Shown: one piece after another, positions 34,991-44,283 of the stretch | Layout of the letters: each line of letters starts with the position of its first letter | Position numbering within the stretch: the first letter of the stretch is position 1 | Assembly (NCBI GenBank): GCA_964567685.1 | Contig: CAZMNO010000007.1 | Coordinates: 1-64,000 of the forward strand | Reading direction: 5' to 3' | Length of the DNA: 64,000 bases | From: UBA5972 sp964567685 | GTDB taxonomy: Bacteria; Pseudomonadota; Alphaproteobacteria; Rhodobacterales; Rhodobacteraceae | Program-made: the position numbers and the translations under genes | Notes under the pieces: generated by a model | The model's database searches: none | The model's input: the letters and a program-made list of their open reading frames with translations, nothing else | What the model was told of the DNA's origin: nothing

Positions 34991-36270
34991 CTGATCTCTT
35001 CCTGACAAACGCCCGCCTGATCGATCCTGAAGCCGGTACCGATACACTTGGCGCACTGCGTATCTCTGACGGGGTGATCAGCGAGATCGGCGCTTCGCTT
35101 CGCACCAAAAAGGGCGAGCTACAGCTTGATTGCCAAGGCAAATGCCTCGCCCCTGGCATTGTCGATATCGGCGTGAAAATTGGCGAACCAGGCGAGCGGC
35201 ACAAGGAAAGCTTCCGTTCCGCCGGCAAAGCCGCCGCTGCCGGGGGCGTGACCACGATTGTCATGCGCGCCGACACGATCCCATCTATCGACACGCCGGA
35301 AACGCTGGCTTTCGTTCTCAACCGGGCGCGCGAGGAAACCCGCGTGCATATCCACCCGATGGCGGCGCTGACAAAAGGGCGCAATGGGCGCGAAATGACC
35401 GAAATCGGCTTTTTGCAGGATGCAGGTGCGGTGGCCTTTTCCGATGGCGACCGTGTGTGTGAGAACCCAAAAGTGTTTTTGCGTGCACTGGTCTATGCCG
35501 AGGCGCTTAATGCGCTTGTGATCGGCCATGTGCAGGACAAGGGCCTGAGTGACGGGGCGGCAGTGACCAGCGGCAAGTTTGCCACCAAACAGGGCTTGCC
35601 GGGTGTCTCGCCGATGGCCGAGCGCATGGGGCTGGAGCGTGATCTGGCGCTGGTTGAAATGACCCATACCCGCTATCACGCCGACCAAATCACCACCGCT
35701 GCGGCCCTGCCCGCGCTCAAACGCGCCAAGGAGGCGGGGCTTGATGTTACCGCCGGAGTGTCCATTCACCACCTGACGCTGAACGAGCTTGACGTTGGCG
35801 ATTACCGCACCTTCTTCAAGGTCAAACCTCCGCTCAGGGCAGAAACTGACCGTGTCGCCACTGTCGAGGCGGTTGCCAGCGGTCTGATCGATATCATCTC
35901 CTCCATGCACACCCCGCAGGACGAGGAGAGCAAACGCCTGCCCTTTGAAGAAGCCGCCAGCGGTGCCGTGGCACTAGAAACGCTGCTGCCAGCGGCCATG
36001 CGACTGGTCCATGCCGGGGCGCTGGGTTTGCCGGGCCTGTTCCGTGCCCTTTCCCTCAACCCGGCGCAAAGGCTGGGGCTGCCGGGGGGGCGGCTGTCAA
36101 CGGGCGCACCGGCTGATCTCGTGCTGTTTGACCCCGATGCGCCTTTCGTTCTCGACCGGTTCGGTCTCAACTCGAAATCCAAGAACACCCCTTTTGACGG
36201 TGCGCGAATGCAGGGGCGGGTGTTGGCGACATATGTCGGTGGCGAAAAGGTATTTGAGGCAGATCGCTGA
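34987..36270 (+). CDS. Dihydroorotase homologue lacking metal ligands (PyrC'-like)
   Basis: A 427-residue amidohydrolase-fold protein aligned with type-I dihydroorotase over its full length. The signature DxHxH metal motif is replaced by D60-I-G62-V-K64, and the catalytic Asp in TDHAP is Met307 (SSMHTP). Both are needed for zinc binding and catalysis. Pseudomonas PyrC' is a known non-catalytic homologue that is required for assembly of the PyrB complex. By inference this gene has that role and the true dihydroorotase is elsewhere. Motifs around it (GEPGERHKESF, VTAGVSIHHL) are well conserved, so it is not a decaying pseudogene. Confidence 0.88.
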   Translation: MTDLFLTNARLIDPEAGTDTLGALRISDGVISEIGASLRTKKGELQLDCQGKCLAPGIVDIGVKIGEPGERHKESFRSAGKAAAAGGVTTIVMRADTIPSIDTPETLAFVLNRAREETRVHIHPMAALTKGRNGREMTEIGFLQDAGAVAFSDGDRVCENPKVFLRALVYAEALNALVIGHVQDKGLSDGAAVTSGKFATKQGLPGVSPMAERMGLERDLALVEMTHTRYHADQITTAAALPALKRAKEAGLDVTAGVSIHHLTLNELDVGDYRTFFKVKPPLRAETDRVATVEAVASGLIDIISSMHTPQDEESKRLPFEEAASGAVALETLLPAAMRLVHAGALGLPGLFRALSLNPAQRLGLPGGRLSTGAPADLVLFDPDAPFVLDRFGLNSKSKNTPFDGARMQGRVLATYVGGEKVFEADR

Positions 36271-36878
36271 TGTTCCCGCTCATTGAATCGTCTCTGACAA
36301 CTCTCACTCTCGTCGCCCTCGCCTCATACCTTCTGGGATCGGTGCCCTTTGGCATGGTTCTGGCGCGTCTGATGGGGCTGGGCAACCTGCGCGATATCGG
36401 TTCGGGCAATATCGGCGCGACCAATGTCCTGCGCACCGGCAACAAGCTGGCGGCCTTCCTGACATTGCTGTTTGATGCGGGCAAAGGGGCTTTGGCGGTG
36501 CTCCTTGCGACCCGCTGGATCGGCGCTGATGCTGCCCAACTGGCCGGATTATTTGCGTTTCTCGGCCACTTGTTTCCCGTCTGGCTAAGGTTCAAAGGCG
36601 GCAAAGGCGTTGCGACGTTTCTCGGCCTGCTTCTGGCAGTTAATTTCTGGGCTGGCCTTGCAGCCTGCATGACCTGGCTGGTGGTTGCGGTGCTGTTCAG
36701 GTTTTCGTCGCTTGCAGCCCTTGTTGCTGCCGCCGCCGCGCCGATCTGGCTTGTTGTCTTTGATCAGCCCGCAGCATCGGGACTTGCCATTGTGCTGGCT
36801 ATTCTGATCTGGGTGCGCCATGGGGAAAATATCGGGCGCCTCATCTCGGGCAGAGAGTCAAAAATCGGCAAATCCTGA
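36270..36878 (+). CDS. plsY: Glycerol-3-phosphate acyltransferase PlsY
   Basis: A 202-residue integral membrane enzyme using acyl-phosphate to acylate glycerol-3-phosphate, the first step of phospholipid synthesis. GSVPFGMVLARL (18-29), GSGNIGATNVLRTG (42-56) and the GGKGVAT loop (about 110-116) are the three PlsY motifs. It has about five membrane helices. The ATG shares one base with the pyrC-like stop (TGATG), so it is translationally coupled to that operon. Confidence 0.95.
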   Translation: MFPLIESSLTTLTLVALASYLLGSVPFGMVLARLMGLGNLRDIGSGNIGATNVLRTGNKLAAFLTLLFDAGKGALAVLLATRWIGADAAQLAGLFAFLGHLFPVWLRFKGGKGVATFLGLLLAVNFWAGLAACMTWLVVAVLFRFSSLAALVAAAAAPIWLVVFDQPAASGLAIVLAILIWVRHGENIGRLISGRESKIGKS

Positions 36879-36967
36879 GCCAATATGTCTGGATCAACGG
36901 GGTTGCCCGACCGGTTCACCCCGGTTTAGGGTCACCGCGACCATCAAAAAAACTCGGAGGGCAGTAA

Positions 36968-37417
36968 ATGGAATTCGACCAGGCCATCCGCGTCTGTTTC
37001 CAGAAATATGCAACCTTTTCGGGCCGCGCCCAGCGCTCTGAATTCTGGTGGTTTGCGCTGTTTTCAATGGTCGGCAGTCTGGTGGTCGGTTTGCTGGATT
37101 CAGTCCTCCTGAAAGCGGCAACTGACGATATCGGTCCTCTGAGTTCGATTTTCTCGCTGGTCATGCTGCTGCCCTCGATCTCGGTTGCCGTGCGGCGTTT
37201 GCATGATATCGATAAATCGGGCTGGTGGTGGTGGCTCTGGCTGGTGCCCTTGGTTGGCTGGATCATTCTGATCGTCTGGTATGCAAGCGTTGGGACCGCA
37301 GGATCAAATGATTACGGACCTGATCCGTTGGGTGGCAGCGACGGTGACGATTCCGGTGACCTGGACGAAGGGTCAACATATACAAGAACATCGATACCTA
37401 GCGTCCGCCGCGACTGA
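36968..37417 (+). CDS. DUF805 membrane protein
   Basis: A 149-residue protein of the DUF805 (YhaH) family. FSGRAQRSEFWWFALF (about 17-32) and the diagnostic AVRRLHDIDKSGWWWW (74-89) are present, with three or four membrane helices. The tail is acidic and hydrophilic (DPLGGSDGDD). Function of the family is not established. ATG at 36968 follows CGGAGGGCAGTAA, a good ribosome binding site. Confidence 0.9.
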   Translation: MEFDQAIRVCFQKYATFSGRAQRSEFWWFALFSMVGSLVVGLLDSVLLKAATDDIGPLSSIFSLVMLLPSISVAVRRLHDIDKSGWWWWLWLVPLVGWIILIVWYASVGTAGSNDYGPDPLGGSDGDDSGDLDEGSTYTRTSIPSVRRD

Positions 37418-37436
37418 AACGACCGACATCGCCAGT

Positions 37437-38642
37437 TCAGGCATTACCAGTGCTGGTTGTCAGTTCTTTTGACAATCCAAATACCAGCACCACACCAATG
37501 CTGATCAACGCCGCAATAACCCAAATCGACAGCGACCAGTCGCCCCCTTTATCCACGACAAACCCGGCCAGCACCGGGCCAATAAGCTGCCCAAGCCCTG
37601 CCCCCTGAAACAAGAGGCCCGACAGCACAGGCACCTCTGATGGATCATGTGCCAAAAGCGGGATTGATGCCCAGACAGTGGCGGCCAGCACCCCGGCCGC
37701 GAAGGAAAACACAATTGACGCAGCAATACTGGGTATCAGGCCAAACTCCGGAGCAAACAGAACAACAGCCGTGATCATCATGCCAGCAAAAGACATCAGA
37801 TAGAGCCCGCGCAGGCCAAAACCGTGATGCAGCAACCAGCCCCCCAGAATATTTGCCGCGATAAGTGCAATTGCCCCGGCAAATGAGATACCTGCAGCCC
37901 GGGTTGCAACCATGGTGAACTGATCGACCAGAAAGGTCGGCAAATAGGCCATTTCAATCAGGTTGGACGAGGAAAAGGCCACGAATATCCCGGTTGTCAG
38001 CAGAACATCCCGGCGAAACACCCTGAAGATCGGGGCAGGTGCCAGAGCCGCGGCCGGATTGCCCCGGTTGCGGGTCACTCCCCACAGGATCACCGCTGCC
38101 AGTGCTGGTAGCAATGCCGTTAGGCGGAACATGCCGCGCCAGCCGATCGCATCAAGAAAGAAGTGGGAAAGCGCCATCGACAGCGCCACGCCGCCCGGAA
38201 GCCAAACCGCCCAAAGCCCAAGTGCCACCATCCGGTCGCGCGGTCGGGTTGCGGGCTGGATAAGGGCGGGCATTGCGGTGACAGTCAGGGCAAATCCAAC
38301 CGCCTCGATCACGCGGCTGATCAACAGCGCGCTGACCCCCACCGCCGAAGCGCCGGTGGCCGAGCCGATGATCACCAGCCCCAGCCCCAACAACCCGGCG
38401 CGGCGTGCACCGAACCGCCGCGTTACCGTGCCAAAGAAAATACCGACACTGGCCGCCATGATCGAAATCAGAGAAACATAGGTCGCCAGCAGGGTCAGAT
38501 CGGCCCCGAATTCAGCCCTGATAAGCGGCAGGGTGGCCGCGGCTTTGCCCATCTGCAGGGCAATCGTGACACCGGCGAACATCGCCGCATAGACAAGCGC
38601 CCAGTCGGTACGTATCTGAGGATCAGTAGCTGAAATCGCCAT
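37437..38642 (-). CDS. Major facilitator superfamily transporter
   Basis: A 401-residue inner-membrane carrier with about 12 helices. The loop GTVTRRFGARRAGLLGLG (about 75-92) fits the MFS motif A between helices 2 and 3. It looks closest to the CynX/NimT type but the substrate cannot be named. Its first 20 bases overlap the end of the glutamate-cysteine ligase gene on the same strand, so it is probably translated with it. Glutathione-linked transport is a possibility, not a conclusion. Confidence 0.88.
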   Translation of the reverse strand: MAISATDPQIRTDWALVYAAMFAGVTIALQMGKAAATLPLIRAEFGADLTLLATYVSLISIMAASVGIFFGTVTRRFGARRAGLLGLGLVIIGSATGASAVGVSALLISRVIEAVGFALTVTAMPALIQPATRPRDRMVALGLWAVWLPGGVALSMALSHFFLDAIGWRGMFRLTALLPALAAVILWGVTRNRGNPAAALAPAPIFRVFRRDVLLTTGIFVAFSSSNLIEMAYLPTFLVDQFTMVATRAAGISFAGAIALIAANILGGWLLHHGFGLRGLYLMSFAGMMITAVVLFAPEFGLIPSIAASIVFSFAAGVLAATVWASIPLLAHDPSEVPVLSGLLFQGAGLGQLIGPVLAGFVVDKGGDWSLSIWVIAALISIGVVLVFGLSKELTTSTGNA

Positions 38643-39993
38643 AGATCCTCTTTAGGTCACAATCCCAGTCACCGTTATAAGCGGCTAACAACTCATCCGC
38701 AGGTGACCGCCCGTCGGCTACGGTCTCCTGTAAAGCATTCAGAAAATGCGTCTCGTCCGGCAACATGCCCCCTACACCGGGCATGGCGCGGGCCTTCAAC
38801 CCGCTTTCGGCAATCTCAAGCACCTCGGCTGCCAGATCGCGCATCGGCTGCCCGCCAACCTCGGAATGAAGCCCCCCGACCGAGGCCATTACCCGCCAGT
38901 TCTCACGCGTTTCCGCATCCCAGTCACGGCAGATATCCCAGGCCGCATCAAGCGCCGTCTGGTCGTAAAGCAGTCCGACCCACAACGCCGGCAGCGCACA
39001 AAGCCGCCGCCACGGGCCGCCGTCAGCCCCACGCATCTCCATGAATTTCTTGATCCGTGCTTCAGGAAATATGGTCGTCAGGTGATCGGCCCAGTCGGAC
39101 AGGGTTGGCGTTTCACCGGGCAGGGCGGGCAGCTCACCTTTCATAAAATCACGGAAGGACTGGCCCAAAGCATCGATATATTCACCGTCGCGATAGACAA
39201 AATACATCGGTACATCAAGGGCATAGTCAACATACCGCTCAAAGCCCATACCCTCTTCAAAGACAAAGGGCAGCGTTCCCGTGCGGTCGGCATCCAGATC
39301 GCGCCAGACCCGCGAGCGCCAGCTTTGATGGCCGTTCACCTTGCCTTCAAAAAATGGCGAATTGGCAAAGAGCGCTGTGGCAACCGGTTGCAGCGCCAGC
39401 GCTACGCGAAATTTCTGCACCATATCCGCCTCGGACGCGAAATCGAGGTTCACCTGCACCGTACAAGTCCGGTACATCATCTGCGTGCCATGAGTGCCGA
39501 CCTCATTCATATACCGGGTCATCAGCCGATAACGCCCCTTGGGCATCATCGGCATCTGCTCATGCGTCCATTCCGGCGCTGCGCCAAGGCCGATAAAGCC
39601 GGCACCTATTTCATCGGCCAGCTCCTTTACCTCTTTCAGGTGCTCATTTACTTCGTCGCAGGTCTGATGGATCGTTTCCAAAGGCGCGCCGGACAGCTCC
39701 AGTTGCCCGCCCGGTTCCAGGCTGACATTGGCGCCGGCCTTGGTCAGGCCGATAATATTGCCCGCCTCGGTGACCTCATCCCAGCCATAGCGATCACGCA
39801 ATCCGGTCAGCATTGCTTTGATCGAACAGGGTCCTTCGTAAGGCAGCGGCAGCAATGTGTCTTTGTTGTAGCCGAACTTCTCGTGCTCAGTACCAATGCG
39901 CCAATCCGCTTTTGGCTTGCACCCGTCAGCCAGATAAGCCGCAAGCTGGTCGTGAGATTCAATCGGTCCGCCGCCGGATTGTGGAATTGACAT
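38623..39993 (-). CDS. gshA: Glutamate-cysteine ligase, plant/alphaproteobacterial type
   Basis: A 456-residue GCS2-family ligase that joins glutamate and cysteine, the first and committed step of glutathione synthesis. WRIGTEHEKFGY (31-42), ANVSLEPGGQLELSG (about 88-103) and MMYRTCTVQVNLDF (about 171-184) are characteristic. The length matches class 3 enzymes. ATG at 39991-39993. The MFS gene overlaps its 3' end, so a two-gene operon is likely. Confidence 0.95.
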   Translation of the reverse strand: MSIPQSGGGPIESHDQLAAYLADGCKPKADWRIGTEHEKFGYNKDTLLPLPYEGPCSIKAMLTGLRDRYGWDEVTEAGNIIGLTKAGANVSLEPGGQLELSGAPLETIHQTCDEVNEHLKEVKELADEIGAGFIGLGAAPEWTHEQMPMMPKGRYRLMTRYMNEVGTHGTQMMYRTCTVQVNLDFASEADMVQKFRVALALQPVATALFANSPFFEGKVNGHQSWRSRVWRDLDADRTGTLPFVFEEGMGFERYVDYALDVPMYFVYRDGEYIDALGQSFRDFMKGELPALPGETPTLSDWADHLTTIFPEARIKKFMEMRGADGGPWRRLCALPALWVGLLYDQTALDAAWDICRDWDAETRENWRVMASVGGLHSEVGGQPMRDLAAEVLEIAESGLKARAMPGVGGMLPDETHFLNALQETVADGRSPADELLAAYNGDWDCDLKRIYGDFSY

Positions 39994-40056
39994 GGGGGAA
40001 TCCTGTTTTACCTGAATGCCTGATCTGGTCGCACCTAATGGGTCTGTTTCGCTGCC

Positions 40057-40590
40057 TCAAGTCAAGGCACGAAATCCCGGTGGACCGCGCCAGATCACAT
40101 CCCTTTGATCACTTTTGGCGTGAACTGCGGCAATCAGTTTTGCCGCTTCCATTCCCGGCAGGGCCGAAAAGGCATCAAAAAGCTTTTCCGAACCGGTCGC
40201 ACTGATCGGAATGAACAATGTCGGACCTTCGGACTGTTTCAATACCCAGACCCGCCCGAACTGAATGGTCGTGCGCAGTTCCAGCCGCGTCATTGCCTCA
40301 AGATCGACAAAGGCACCACCGGCAGGGGTCAGGTAGGAGATGCGCCTTTCGGTCACTTCGACAAGGCCGGGGCCAGCCTGCCGCCCGGAAAAACGCGAGC
40401 GCTGGAAACTGACCCAGAAAATGGCGGCTCCGATCACCAAAAACACCAGCCCGATGGCTTCGGTCATCCAGTTGTAGCGCTGAATTCCGCGCCACAATAA
40501 CCACAGCCCCAGCAACGCCAGCCCCCCTGCCCCGATGCTTTCACCCCAGCGGGCAAGCCAGCGCGTAAGTTCCGGGCGAATGAGACCCAT
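40057..40590 (-). CDS. Hypothetical membrane protein after rsmE
   Basis: A 177-residue protein of unknown family. Two membrane helices lie at about 18-34 and 44-60, then a soluble beta-rich part (ISYLTPAGGAFVDLEAMTRLEL) that faces the cytoplasm if helices insert in the usual way. The ATG at 40588-40590 shares one base with the rsmE stop (TGATG); a start 9 codons earlier would overlap rsmE more. It resembles membrane-anchored bPH-like proteins but I cannot assign it. Confidence 0.7.
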   Translation of the reverse strand: MGLIRPELTRWLARWGESIGAGGLALLGLWLLWRGIQRYNWMTEAIGLVFLVIGAAIFWVSFQRSRFSGRQAGPGLVEVTERRISYLTPAGGAFVDLEAMTRLELRTTIQFGRVWVLKQSEGPTLFIPISATGSEKLFDAFSALPGMEAAKLIAAVHAKSDQRDVIWRGPPGFRALT

Positions 40591-41321
40591 CACCAGTCTC
40601 CCAGTGTGGATTGCCACAGGGCCAGCGCCGCAACCGCAGCCGTATCAGCGCGCAGCACTCTTGGCCCGAGGCTGATCGGGGTGACATTGGGCAGGCCGTT
40701 CAGTCGCGATTTTTCTTTCTCTGAAAACCCGCCCTCAGGCCCGATCAGAATTGCCCATTCCTCGGCCCATGGTGCCGCCTTCAGCGAAGCGCTGGCCCCG
40801 GCCAATGTTTCGTCGCAAAACAGGATTTGTCTTGTTTCCGGCCAGTCCGACAATACGGCGTCAAGCTTCTGCAAAGGTGCCACCTCAGGCACAAAAGTTC
40901 CGCCGCATTGCTCTGCCGCCTCAACGGCATGCGCCTGTAACCTGTCCTGCCTGATCCGCTCGGAATTGGTGAAATCCGTGGCCACGGGCACAATCCGCCG
41001 GGCGCCCATCTCTGCGGCCTTTTCAACAATAAAATCCGTACGCGCCTTTTTTATCGGCGCAAACAAAAGCCAAAGATCAGGGGGGATGGCCAGCGGTTTG
41101 CTCTGTTCATGGGCCAGCAGGATACCCCCGCGTTTGCCCGCCTTCACCACCTCAGCCTGCCACTCACCATCACGCCCGTTAAAAAGCGCCACGCAATCAC
41201 CCTCTGCCAGCCGCATCACGGCAAAAAGGTAATGCGCCTGATCCCGCTCAAGCGGAACCGATTGCGCCGCCCCCAAAGGTGCGTCTACAAAGAGCCTGAC
41301 TTTTGCCCGTTTATTGTCCAT
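40590..41321 (-). CDS. rsmE: 16S rRNA m3U1498 methyltransferase RsmE
   Basis: A 243-residue SPOUT-class enzyme that methylates U1498 of 16S rRNA with SAM. The knot motifs LIGPEGGFSEKEKSRL (about 191-206) and LGPRVLRADTAA (about 217-228) are diagnostic. An N-terminal PUA-like part precedes them. ATG at 41319-41321. The start codon is only 12 bases from the divergent ubiA start. The membrane-protein gene at 40057-40590 follows with a one-base overlap. Confidence 0.95.
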   Translation of the reverse strand: MDNKRAKVRLFVDAPLGAAQSVPLERDQAHYLFAVMRLAEGDCVALFNGRDGEWQAEVVKAGKRGGILLAHEQSKPLAIPPDLWLLFAPIKKARTDFIVEKAAEMGARRIVPVATDFTNSERIRQDRLQAHAVEAAEQCGGTFVPEVAPLQKLDAVLSDWPETRQILFCDETLAGASASLKAAPWAEEWAILIGPEGGFSEKEKSRLNGLPNVTPISLGPRVLRADTAAVAALALWQSTLGDW

Positions 41322-41333
41322 AGGCCCTTATCT

Positions 41334-42311
41334 ATGTCGACCATCACCCGAACGCCAGAGCCCGATCACGACGGGCGGGTAGCCGACGCCACCTCGAAGA
41401 ACTGGGTAGACCGTTTCTGCCCAGGGTGGTCGCGCCCCTATCTGCGCCTGTCGCGCGCCGACCGGCCAGCCGGCACCTGGCTGTTGCTGCTCCCGTGCTG
41501 GTGGGGGCTGGGGCTTGCGGTTGCCGCCGATCCGGCTGGGCCCGGTTGGCAGGATGGCTGGATTTTTCTGGCCTGTGGCATGGGCGCCTTTCTGATGAGG
41601 GGCGCGGGTTGCACATGGAATGACATCACAGATCGCAAGTTTGACGCCGAAGTTGCTCGCACCCGCTCGCGTCCGTTACCATCGGGGCAGGTCACGGTCA
41701 CGCAGGTCACTTTGTGGATGATCGTGCAGGCCTTGCTGGCGTTCCTGATACTGCTGACGCTCAATTCCGCCGCGATCCAGCTTGGAATTCTGGCTCTGGT
41801 TCCGGTGGTGATCTACCCCTTTGCCAAACGTTTTACCTGGTGGCCACAGGTCTTTCTGGGCCTCGCCTTTAACTGGGGGGCCCTGCTTGGATGGGCGGCG
41901 CATACGGGATCGCTTGGCTGGCCGCCGGTCGCGCTTTATCTGGCCGGGATTTGCTGGACGCTGTTTTACGACACAATCTATGCCCATCAGGATCGCGAGG
42001 ATGATGCCCTGATCGGCATCAAATCAACGGCGCGGCTGTTTGCCCAACAGACACCGATGTGGTTGCGCGGGTTTTTCGTCGCCTCGGTGTCGCTGATGGC
42101 ATTGGCGGTCATTCTGGCCCTTGTTAAAAATGCCAGCCTGCCGGCGATGGGCTTTGCGCTCCTTGGTGCCTGGGCCTTTGGCTGGCATCTTGTCTGGCAG
42201 TTGCGTCGCCTTGATATCGACAATCCGGACAGCTGCCTCAAACTGTTTCGCGCCAACCGTGATGCCGGGTTCATTCCAGTTCTCTTTTTCGCCATCGCGA
42301 CAATAGTTTGA
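41334..42311 (+). CDS. ubiA: 4-hydroxybenzoate polyprenyltransferase
   Basis: A 325-residue membrane prenyltransferase of ubiquinone synthesis. The magnesium-binding motifs NDITDRKFD (96-104) and YDTIYAHQDREDD (about 212-224) are both present, with RSRPLPSG after the first. It has about eight helices. The ATG at 41334 is preceded by no ribosome binding site and lies 12 bases from divergent rsmE, so it may be leaderless or the promoter sits in rsmE. The first 30 residues are hydrophilic and a later start is possible. Confidence 0.95.
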   Translation: MSTITRTPEPDHDGRVADATSKNWVDRFCPGWSRPYLRLSRADRPAGTWLLLLPCWWGLGLAVAADPAGPGWQDGWIFLACGMGAFLMRGAGCTWNDITDRKFDAEVARTRSRPLPSGQVTVTQVTLWMIVQALLAFLILLTLNSAAIQLGILALVPVVIYPFAKRFTWWPQVFLGLAFNWGALLGWAAHTGSLGWPPVALYLAGICWTLFYDTIYAHQDREDDALIGIKSTARLFAQQTPMWLRGFFVASVSLMALAVILALVKNASLPAMGFALLGAWAFGWHLVWQLRRLDIDNPDSCLKLFRANRDAGFIPVLFFAIATIV

Positions 42312-42372
42312 TTGAACGCAGCCATGCCAGGCGTTAGAAAGCATCGGCACGCCAACGGAGCCTCCAACTGAA

Positions 42373-44283
42373 ATGAAGCGACTGGCCCTTTTTATCGGTG
42401 CACTGGTGCTGACACTTGCCGGTGCTGGCGCGTTTTTGGGTGCCAGCCTGATGGTCGACACGATCGAGCGGATTACCGACCGCGAAGTCAGTGAGGCCCT
42501 GAATGATGAAAAGCTCGACTGGGTCTCGGTGCGCACTGACGGTTTGTGGGTACATGTCTCAGGCGCGGCGCCTGACGAGGCAAGCCGGTTCAAGGCGTTA
42601 GGTGTTACCAAGCGCATGGTCAACAATGAACGCGTTGTTGATGCGATCAAAATCGTTGATCCGGACGACCTCGGGCCGCCAAAGTTTTCGCTTGAATTGC
42701 TGCGCAACGGCGACGGGATTTCGATGATCGGTCTGATCCCGGAAAGCACCGGGCGCGATTTCGTGCTGAAGTCCATCGACGATATCGACGATGAAACGAC
42801 GGTCACCGATATGCTTGAAACCGCCGATTTTCAGGAGCCAGACGGCTGGAAAGAGGCAGTTGATTTTGCGCTGGACAGCCTGCGCTCACTGCCGCGGTCA
42901 AAAATTTCGGTCACGCCCATGCAGGTGGTGATCACCGCCATCACGGACAGTCAGGAAGAAAAGGCCGCGATCGAAGCCAAGCTGGAAAGCAACCGACCCG
43001 AAAAAGTGGCGCTGATCATGAAAATAAGCGCCCCTCGGCCTGTTATCACGCCTTTCAGCCTGCGCCTGATCAAAGATGAACTGGGCACAAGGTTTGACAG
43101 CTGTTCTGCCGACAATGAAGCGTCGGTGGCAAATATCCTGCATGCCGCTGAAATCGCCGGTCTTGATAAAGGAACCGGCCGCTGCGCAATCGGGCTTGGC
43201 GCGCCCTCACCCCGCTGGGGGGAGGCCGCCGTTACCGCCATTCGGGCGCTCAATGAACTCGGGGGTGGCAGTCTGACATTCTCGGACGCTGACATCACTC
43301 TTGTCGCCCATGACCGGACCAACCAGATCGATTTTGATCGTATCGTCTACAATCTCGAGCAAGGCCTGCCGGATGTTTTTTCGGTCCACGCGGTGCTGCC
43401 CCCAAAACCGGTTCTGGAAGGACAGGAAGGCGAGCCTGATGCACCCGAGTTTCTGGCAACCAAAAGCCCCGAGGGGCTGGTTCAGATGCGAGGCAGGCTC
43501 AGGGATCAACGCGCTCAGATATCGATCAACAATTTCGCCAAGGCGCAGTTTGGCGGTGAACATGTTCACGACACCACGCGAATAGATCCAAACTTGCCCG
43601 ACGGGTGGCCCTTGCGCGTTCTGGCCGGGCTGGAAGCGCTGGCTAAACTGCACAACGGATCATTGCTGGTACAGCCCGAGATGCTCGAACTGCGCGGCGT
43701 CGCTGACCGGCCGGAAGTCAGCACCGAAGTGACCCAGATTTTTTCCGAGAAGCTGGGGGATTCATCGCGCTATCAGATTTCTGTTTCCTATATCGAAGCG
43801 CTGAACCAGCAGGAGCAGCTGCCAAGCCCCGAAGAATGTGTAGAGCGGATCAACGAAATTTTGACCGTACAACAGATTTCCTTTGCAACGTCCTCCACCA
43901 AAATTGAAGACGAGGCGATGGAGGTTGTTGAAAAGATTGCAGAAGCCATGGCGGATTGTTCCGAGGTCCCGATGGAAATCGGCGGTCATACCGACAGCCA
44001 CGGGCGTGAGAAAATGAACCTGACTCTCAGCCAGGCCCGCGCCGAGGCTGTGCTTGACGCTCTCCTGAGCCTTGAGGTTCTGACGACATTCCTCAGCGCC
44101 AAAGGCTATGGGGAAAGCGAGCCGCTGGCAGATAACAAGACCGAAGAGGGCCGCAAGGCCAACCGGCGGATTGAATTTCGCCTGATCACCGAAGATACAA
44201 GCGAAGAGACAGACGAAACCGGCGAAAGCGAAGACAGCGCGCCGGAGGAATCCGCCAAGGAGGAAACAAGTGGGCAGGACTGA
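42373..44283 (+). CDS. OmpA-family protein with BON-like repeats
   Basis: A 636-residue protein with an N-terminal membrane anchor (about 5-28). Several BON-like segments follow (for example WVSVRTDGLWVHVSG and later ISINNFAKAQF), then a C-terminal OmpA peptidoglycan-binding domain (about 505-615) with GGHTDSHGREKMNLTLSQAR and NRRIEFRL. The tail (about 615-636) is strongly acidic. It would link inner membrane and cell wall in the periplasm. The small coiled-coil gene after it overlaps its end by 14 bases. Confidence 0.9.
   Translation: MKRLALFIGALVLTLAGAGAFLGASLMVDTIERITDREVSEALNDEKLDWVSVRTDGLWVHVSGAAPDEASRFKALGVTKRMVNNERVVDAIKIVDPDDLGPPKFSLELLRNGDGISMIGLIPESTGRDFVLKSIDDIDDETTVTDMLETADFQEPDGWKEAVDFALDSLRSLPRSKISVTPMQVVITAITDSQEEKAAIEAKLESNRPEKVALIMKISAPRPVITPFSLRLIKDELGTRFDSCSADNEASVANILHAAEIAGLDKGTGRCAIGLGAPSPRWGEAAVTAIRALNELGGGSLTFSDADITLVAHDRTNQIDFDRIVYNLEQGLPDVFSVHAVLPPKPVLEGQEGEPDAPEFLATKSPEGLVQMRGRLRDQRAQISINNFAKAQFGGEHVHDTTRIDPNLPDGWPLRVLAGLEALAKLHNGSLLVQPEMLELRGVADRPEVSTEVTQIFSEKLGDSSRYQISVSYIEALNQQEQLPSPEECVERINEILTVQQISFATSSTKIEDEAMEVVEKIAEAMADCSEVPMEIGGHTDSHGREKMNLTLSQARAEAVLDALLSLEVLTTFLSAKGYGESEPLADNKTEEGRKANRRIEFRLITEDTSEETDETGESEDSAPEESAKEETSGQD

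Noticed and set aside
34163..35056. 297-codon minus-strand frame across the pyr operon genes
   Set aside because: It is antisense to three plus-strand genes with good coupling, and its composition is shadow-like.
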